DNA of 64,000 nt from CBDBGD01 sp965205235 (lineage in GTDB: Bacteria; Chloroflexota; Dehalococcoidia; Lucifugimonadales; UBA1127): contig CBDBGD010000005.1 of assembly GCA_965205235.1 (NCBI GenBank), positions 148,284 through 212,283 on the forward strand, in the 5' to 3' direction. This document shows positions 61,008 to 64,000 of the stretch, piece by piece. Positions within the stretch are counted from its first letter, which is position 1; every line of letters begins with the position of its first letter. Under the pieces are notes generated by a model. The model was not told the DNA's origin, did no database searches, and worked only from the letters and a program-made list of their open reading frames with translations. The position numbers and the translations under genes were made by a program.

Positions 61008-62018
61008 ATGGGGTTACGAACGGCCGCGGCGTCGCTGGGTCTCGTTCTGCTGCTCCCACTCCTGCTGGCCGCCTGCGACGATGGCGCGGATGGGAAGAGC
61101 CTCACCATCTACTCGGGCCGCAGGGAGACGCTGGTGGGCCCGATCATCGAGCGGTACCGGGAGGAGTCGGGCGTGCGGGTGGAGGTGAAGTACGCGAGCA
61201 GCCCCCAACTGGCTGCGACGCTGCTGGAGGAGGGGGAGGACAGCCCCGCGGACGTCTTCTTCGCCCAGGAGCCCGCATCGCTGGGGGCGGTCGCGGGGCT
61301 GCTGGGGCCGCTGCCGGAGAGCATCCTGAGCCGTGCGCCGGAGTGGGCGCGCTCGTCGGATGGGCGCTGGGTGGGGATCTCCGGCCGTGCGCGGGTGGTG
61401 GTGTACAACACCGAGTCGCTGACGGAGGCGGAGCTGCCCGACGACCTGTGGGGTTTCGTCGCGCCGGAGTGGCGGGGACGCGTGGGATGGGCGCCGACGA
61501 GCTCGTCGTCGCAGGCGATGGTGACGGGGATGCGCGTGCTGTGGGGGGAGGAGCGGACGCGGGAGTGGCTCCACGGGCTGCGGTCGAACGACGTGCGGGC
61601 GTACGCGAACAACACGACGGCGGTGGCTGCGACGGCGGCGGGGGAGGTCGACGCGGCGTTCGTCAATCACTACTATCTTCACCAGCTTCAGGCGCAGCAG
61701 CAGGGCCGGGTGTCGGCGGCCAACTACCACCCTCGGACGCAAGGGCCGGGGGCGCTGGTGATGGTGGCGGGCGCGGGAGTGCTCGCCGACGCCGGGAACC
61801 GGGAGACTGCGCTGGAGTTCCTGGCGTACCTCCTGAGCATGGAGGGGCAGGAGTACTTTGCGCAGGAGGTCTACGAGTACCCCCTGGCAGGGGGTGTGGA
61901 GGCGTCGGAGGCGCTGGTCTCGCTATCGGCGATCCGGCGGCCGGGGGTGTCGATGGAGGAGCTGGCGGACCTGGAGGGGACGCAGCGGCTGATGCGGGAG
62001 ACGGGGATACTGCCGTAG
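61008..62018 (+). CDS. ferric-iron-type ABC transporter substrate-binding lipoprotein
   Basis: 336 residues. Signal and lipobox LLLPLLLAACDDG; then LTIYSGRRETLVGPIIERY, YASSPQLAATLLEEG, ADVFFAQEP and NHYYLHQLQ, the FbpA/AfuA (class II, iron or phosphonate-related) layout. It likely binds ferric iron or a related anion outside the membrane. The two adjacent tyrosines in NHYYL are at the usual Fe-binding place. The fused permease lies 76 bases downstream. Confidence 0.8.
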   Translation: MGLRTAAASLGLVLLLPLLLAACDDGADGKSLTIYSGRRETLVGPIIERYREESGVRVEVKYASSPQLAATLLEEGEDSPADVFFAQEPASLGAVAGLLGPLPESILSRAPEWARSSDGRWVGISGRARVVVYNTESLTEAELPDDLWGFVAPEWRGRVGWAPTSSSSQAMVTGMRVLWGEERTREWLHGLRSNDVRAYANNTTAVAATAAGEVDAAFVNHYYLHQLQAQQQGRVSAANYHPRTQGPGALVMVAGAGVLADAGNRETALEFLAYLLSMEGQEYFAQEVYEYPLAGGVEASEALVSLSAIRRPGVSMEELADLEGTQRLMRETGILP

Positions 62019-62094
62019 GAGGCACTTTGCGGACTAGCGTCGATTGGTTGGGCCATACACCCACCCGCCGACGATGTTTGGTGGGGGCGCGGTG

Positions 62095-63678
62095 ATGTTG
62101 CAGCGCGCCCGGATGGTGTGGCCGCCGCCCTACCTGGGCATTGCGGCAACGGTGGTGGCGGCGGTGATGGTCTCGCCGCTGGTGTACCTGCTGGTGCAGT
62201 CGGCGGACGCGAGTCGGGAGGCGTGGGAGCTGCTGCTGCGGGAGCGGACGCTGCTGATCCTGTGGCGCTCCTTCGCCCTGGTCGCCGTCGTGACGGCGGC
62301 GTCGGTCGCCATAGCGGTACCGCTGGCGTGGCTGACGGCGCGGTGCGACCTACCGCTTCGGCGGATGTGGACCGTGCTCACGCTGCTGCCGCTGGTGATG
62401 CCGAGCTACGTGGGCGCGTTCGTCGTCATTGTCGTCCTGGGGCCGCGGGGGATGTTGCAGGGGTGGCTGGCGCCGCTGGGCGTGGAGCGGCTGCCGGAGA
62501 TCTACGGACTGCCGGGTGCGGCGCTCTGCCTGACCGCCCTGAGCTACCCCTATGTCATGCTGCCGGTGCGGTCAGCCTTTGTCCGCATGGACCCGGCGCT
62601 AGAGGAGTCGGCCAGGATGCTGGGCGATAGCGCGACAAAGACGTTCTTTCGCACGACGCTGCCACTGCTGCGGCCGGCGATCGGCGGGGGGGCGCTGCTG
62701 GTGGGGCTGTACGCGCTGAGCGACTTTGGGGCCGTGTCCCTGCTGCGCTACGAGACGTTCACGTGGGCGATCTTCCTGCAGTACGAGTCGTTCAACCGGG
62801 AGCTGGCGGCGACGCTGTCGCTGGTGCTGGCGGGGAGCGCCTTTGCCATCCTGGTGCTGGAGGCGCAGACGCGCGGGGCAGGACGCTACTACCGCATAGG
62901 CGTGGGGGCGGCATCGATGCCTCGGCTGGTGTCGCTGGGACGGTGGAGATGGCCGGCGGTGGGCTTCTGCGGGAGCGCCGTGCTGCTGGGGCTGCTCATG
63001 CCGATGGGCGTTCTTCTCTACTGGGTGGTGCGCGGGCTGGCGGCAGGGGAGACGCTGGGCCCAGTGTGGGAAATCACCTTGAACTCGGCGTACGTGTCGG
63101 TGCTGGCGGCGGTGGTGGCCGTCGCGGTGTCGCTGCCGATAGCGGTGCTGGCGGTGCGACGGCCGGGGCTGTGGTCGGGGCTGCTGGAACGCTGCTCGTA
63201 CACCGGCTTTGCACTGCCGGGGATCGTGGTGGCGCTGTCGCTGGTGTTCTTCGGCCTGAGGGTGGCGCCTGCGCTGTACCAGACGATGGGGCTGTTGGTC
63301 CTGGCCTACGTGGTGCTGTTCCTGCCGGTGGCGCTGGGACCGATCCGGGCGTCGCTGCTGCAGGTGAGCCCGCGACTTGAGGAGGCGGCCCGCACGATGG
63401 GGCGGAGCCCTTCGCAGGCAGCGTGGACGGTGGTGCTGCCGCTCATCCGGCCGGCGCTGCTGGCGGCGGGGGCGCTGGTGTTCCTGGTGACGATGAAGGA
63501 GCTGCCTGCGACACTGATTCTGAGCCCGGTAGGCTTCAAGACGCTGGGCACAGCGACGTGGTCGGCAGCGTCGGAGGCGTTCTTTGCGCGAGCGGCGGCA
63601 CCTGCGTTGCTGCTGGTGGCGGTGTCGGCGGTGATCATGGGGCTGGTGCTGCTGCCGGAGCGGAGGCGGAGGAGGTAG
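62095..63678 (+). CDS. ferric-iron-type ABC permease, two fused domains (FbpB-like)
   Basis: About 527 residues with twelve predicted helices and two EAA-like loops: EESARMLGDSATKTFFRTTLPLL and EEAARTMGRSPSQAAWTVVLPLI, one per half. Such fused permeases partner FbpA-type binding proteins. No ATPase gene is seen before the window ends. ATG 62095 has a GGTGGGGG stretch upstream; ATG 62074 and TTG 62044 are in frame. Confidence 0.82.
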   Translation: MLQRARMVWPPPYLGIAATVVAAVMVSPLVYLLVQSADASREAWELLLRERTLLILWRSFALVAVVTAASVAIAVPLAWLTARCDLPLRRMWTVLTLLPLVMPSYVGAFVVIVVLGPRGMLQGWLAPLGVERLPEIYGLPGAALCLTALSYPYVMLPVRSAFVRMDPALEESARMLGDSATKTFFRTTLPLLRPAIGGGALLVGLYALSDFGAVSLLRYETFTWAIFLQYESFNRELAATLSLVLAGSAFAILVLEAQTRGAGRYYRIGVGAASMPRLVSLGRWRWPAVGFCGSAVLLGLLMPMGVLLYWVVRGLAAGETLGPVWEITLNSAYVSVLAAVVAVAVSLPIAVLAVRRPGLWSGLLERCSYTGFALPGIVVALSLVFFGLRVAPALYQTMGLLVLAYVVLFLPVALGPIRASLLQVSPRLEEAARTMGRSPSQAAWTVVLPLIRPALLAAGALVFLVTMKELPATLILSPVGFKTLGTATWSAASEAFFARAAAPALLLVAVSAVIMGLVLLPERRRRR

Positions 63679-63866
63679 GGGCGGCGCTGCGACGGGCTTA
63701 GGGCGAACGCGGATGGCCCTTAGACAAGCTCAGGGCGAGCGGAGGGGCAATTCCGACAAGGGGCTGTCGGAGTAGACCACGTCAAACTCCGGAACGGTCT
63801 CGCTTTCGCCCTGAACGGGTTGGAGAGAAGCGGGGGGCTCCATGGGCGTGACGCCGATGGAGGGCT
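63679..63866. repeat. spacer with dispersed repeat element
   Basis: Holds one copy (63717-63742) of the element also seen at 58887 and 58970 (CCCTTAGACAAGCTCAGGG, then CGAGCGG) and a degenerate copy just before it. On the minus strand, a -1-shifted frame continues the edge HTH gene into this region, ending at 63730. Confidence 0.6.
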
Positions 63867-64000
63867 TCAACCACATGCAGGCGAGCAGCCGCCGAACTGT
63901 CCAATGGTAGGATTGGCGTCGCCCCTCTCCAGCTTGGCAATGTACGCCTGAGAGACCCCTGCCCGCTCTGCCAGGACCGATTGGGTGATCCGGCGGCTTC
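63867..64000 (-). CDS. XRE-family helix-turn-helix protein, 5' end outside window; probable frameshift
   Basis: The 43 visible codons read RRITQSVLAERAGVSQAYIAKLERGDANPTIGQ, a Cro/C1 helix-turn-helix with the recognition helix SQAYIAKLERG. The frame then stops at 63867. In the neighbouring frame RRLLACMWLKPSIGVTPMEPP follows directly after GQ, as in similar small XRE proteins, so one base appears to be missing near the end. A small transcription regulator; target unknown. Confidence 0.68.
   Translation of the reverse strand, partial: SRRITQSVLAERAGVSQAYIAKLERGDANPTIGQFGGCSPACG

Overview
This is a GC-rich, gene-dense bacterial window. Genes often overlap by 1-4 bases, GTG and TTG starts are common, and UGA, UAG and UAA all serve as ordinary stops. 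The content fits a Chloroflexota lineage, perhaps Dehalococcoidia or SAR202-like, probably a metagenome-derived genome: hspR-grpE-dnaK order, an orphan 5S rRNA gene, short core-MetE-like proteins, tandem SDR and MaoC genes, and a glycolate/lactate oxidase-type cluster. That placement is an inference from gene content, not a phylogenetic result. Three apparent single-base frameshifts (ychF, glcF and an edge HTH gene) could be real lesions or sequence errors.

Layout. 0-5 kb: 5' part of a peptide deformylase gene, an APH-like phosphotransferase, a hicB-hicA toxin-antitoxin pair with an unusual HicB extension, a PHP-domain protein, an oligopeptide-type ABC ATPase and holA. 5-10 kb: a membrane Ser/Thr kinase with a beta-propeller, ychF and hemW. 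10-16 kb: a glcD-glcE-glcF-like flavin/Fe-S oxidase cluster and a class V aminotransferase. 16-20 kb: a LON-domain protein, an agmatinase-family protein, and groES-groEL under a CIRCE-like operator with a downstream terminator. 20-28 kb: paired MaoC-like and SDR genes (fatty-acyl or hydroxyacyl chemistry), GNAT, Nudix, a HEAT-repeat protein, TldE/TldD and endonuclease III. 28-33 kb: a molybdopterin oxidoreductase, DUF309, a mini zinc-ribbon protein and the hspR-grpE-dnaK heat-shock operon. 33-46.6 kb: PAC2 protein, histone-deacetylase-like enzyme, metallo-beta-lactamase-fold protein, 5S rRNA, an S1-repeat protein, clpC, radA, larE, larC, a second PAC2 protein and an RNase II/R-type exonuclease.

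The most unusual locus is 46.6-48.7 kb. Two tandem lipoproteins each have an AhpC/TlpA thioredoxin fold in which the first cysteine of the WCxxC motif is replaced by an in-frame UGA (W-UGA-P-T-C and W-UGA-P-Y-C). The reading frame continues intact for about 105 codons past each UGA. Both carry the same 17-nt hairpin (7-bp stem, GUU loop) 10 nt after the UGA, as expected of a bacterial SECIS. I interpret them as a duplicated pair of selenocysteine-containing, membrane-anchored thiol/selenol oxidoreductases. The second copy carries a promoter, leader and first codons that look duplicated from the neighbouring dapA-like operon.

48.8-54.8 kb is one likely operon: dapA-like, MfnB-like furan synthase with an extra C-terminal domain, ubiD, ubiA, ubiX (apparent CTG start) and an alpha-carbonic-anhydrase-like lipoprotein lacking one zinc-ligand histidine. 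54.8-64 kb: a sugar-dehydrogenase-like lipoprotein, a PIG-L deacetylase, a repeat-filled spacer, an ER/SipW-type signal-peptidase-like domain fused to a coiled coil, two core-MetE-like proteins (one without zinc ligands), a ferric-type ABC binding protein and fused permease, and a partial XRE regulator. No tRNA, CRISPR array, insertion sequence, integrase or selenocysteine machinery gene was found in the window.
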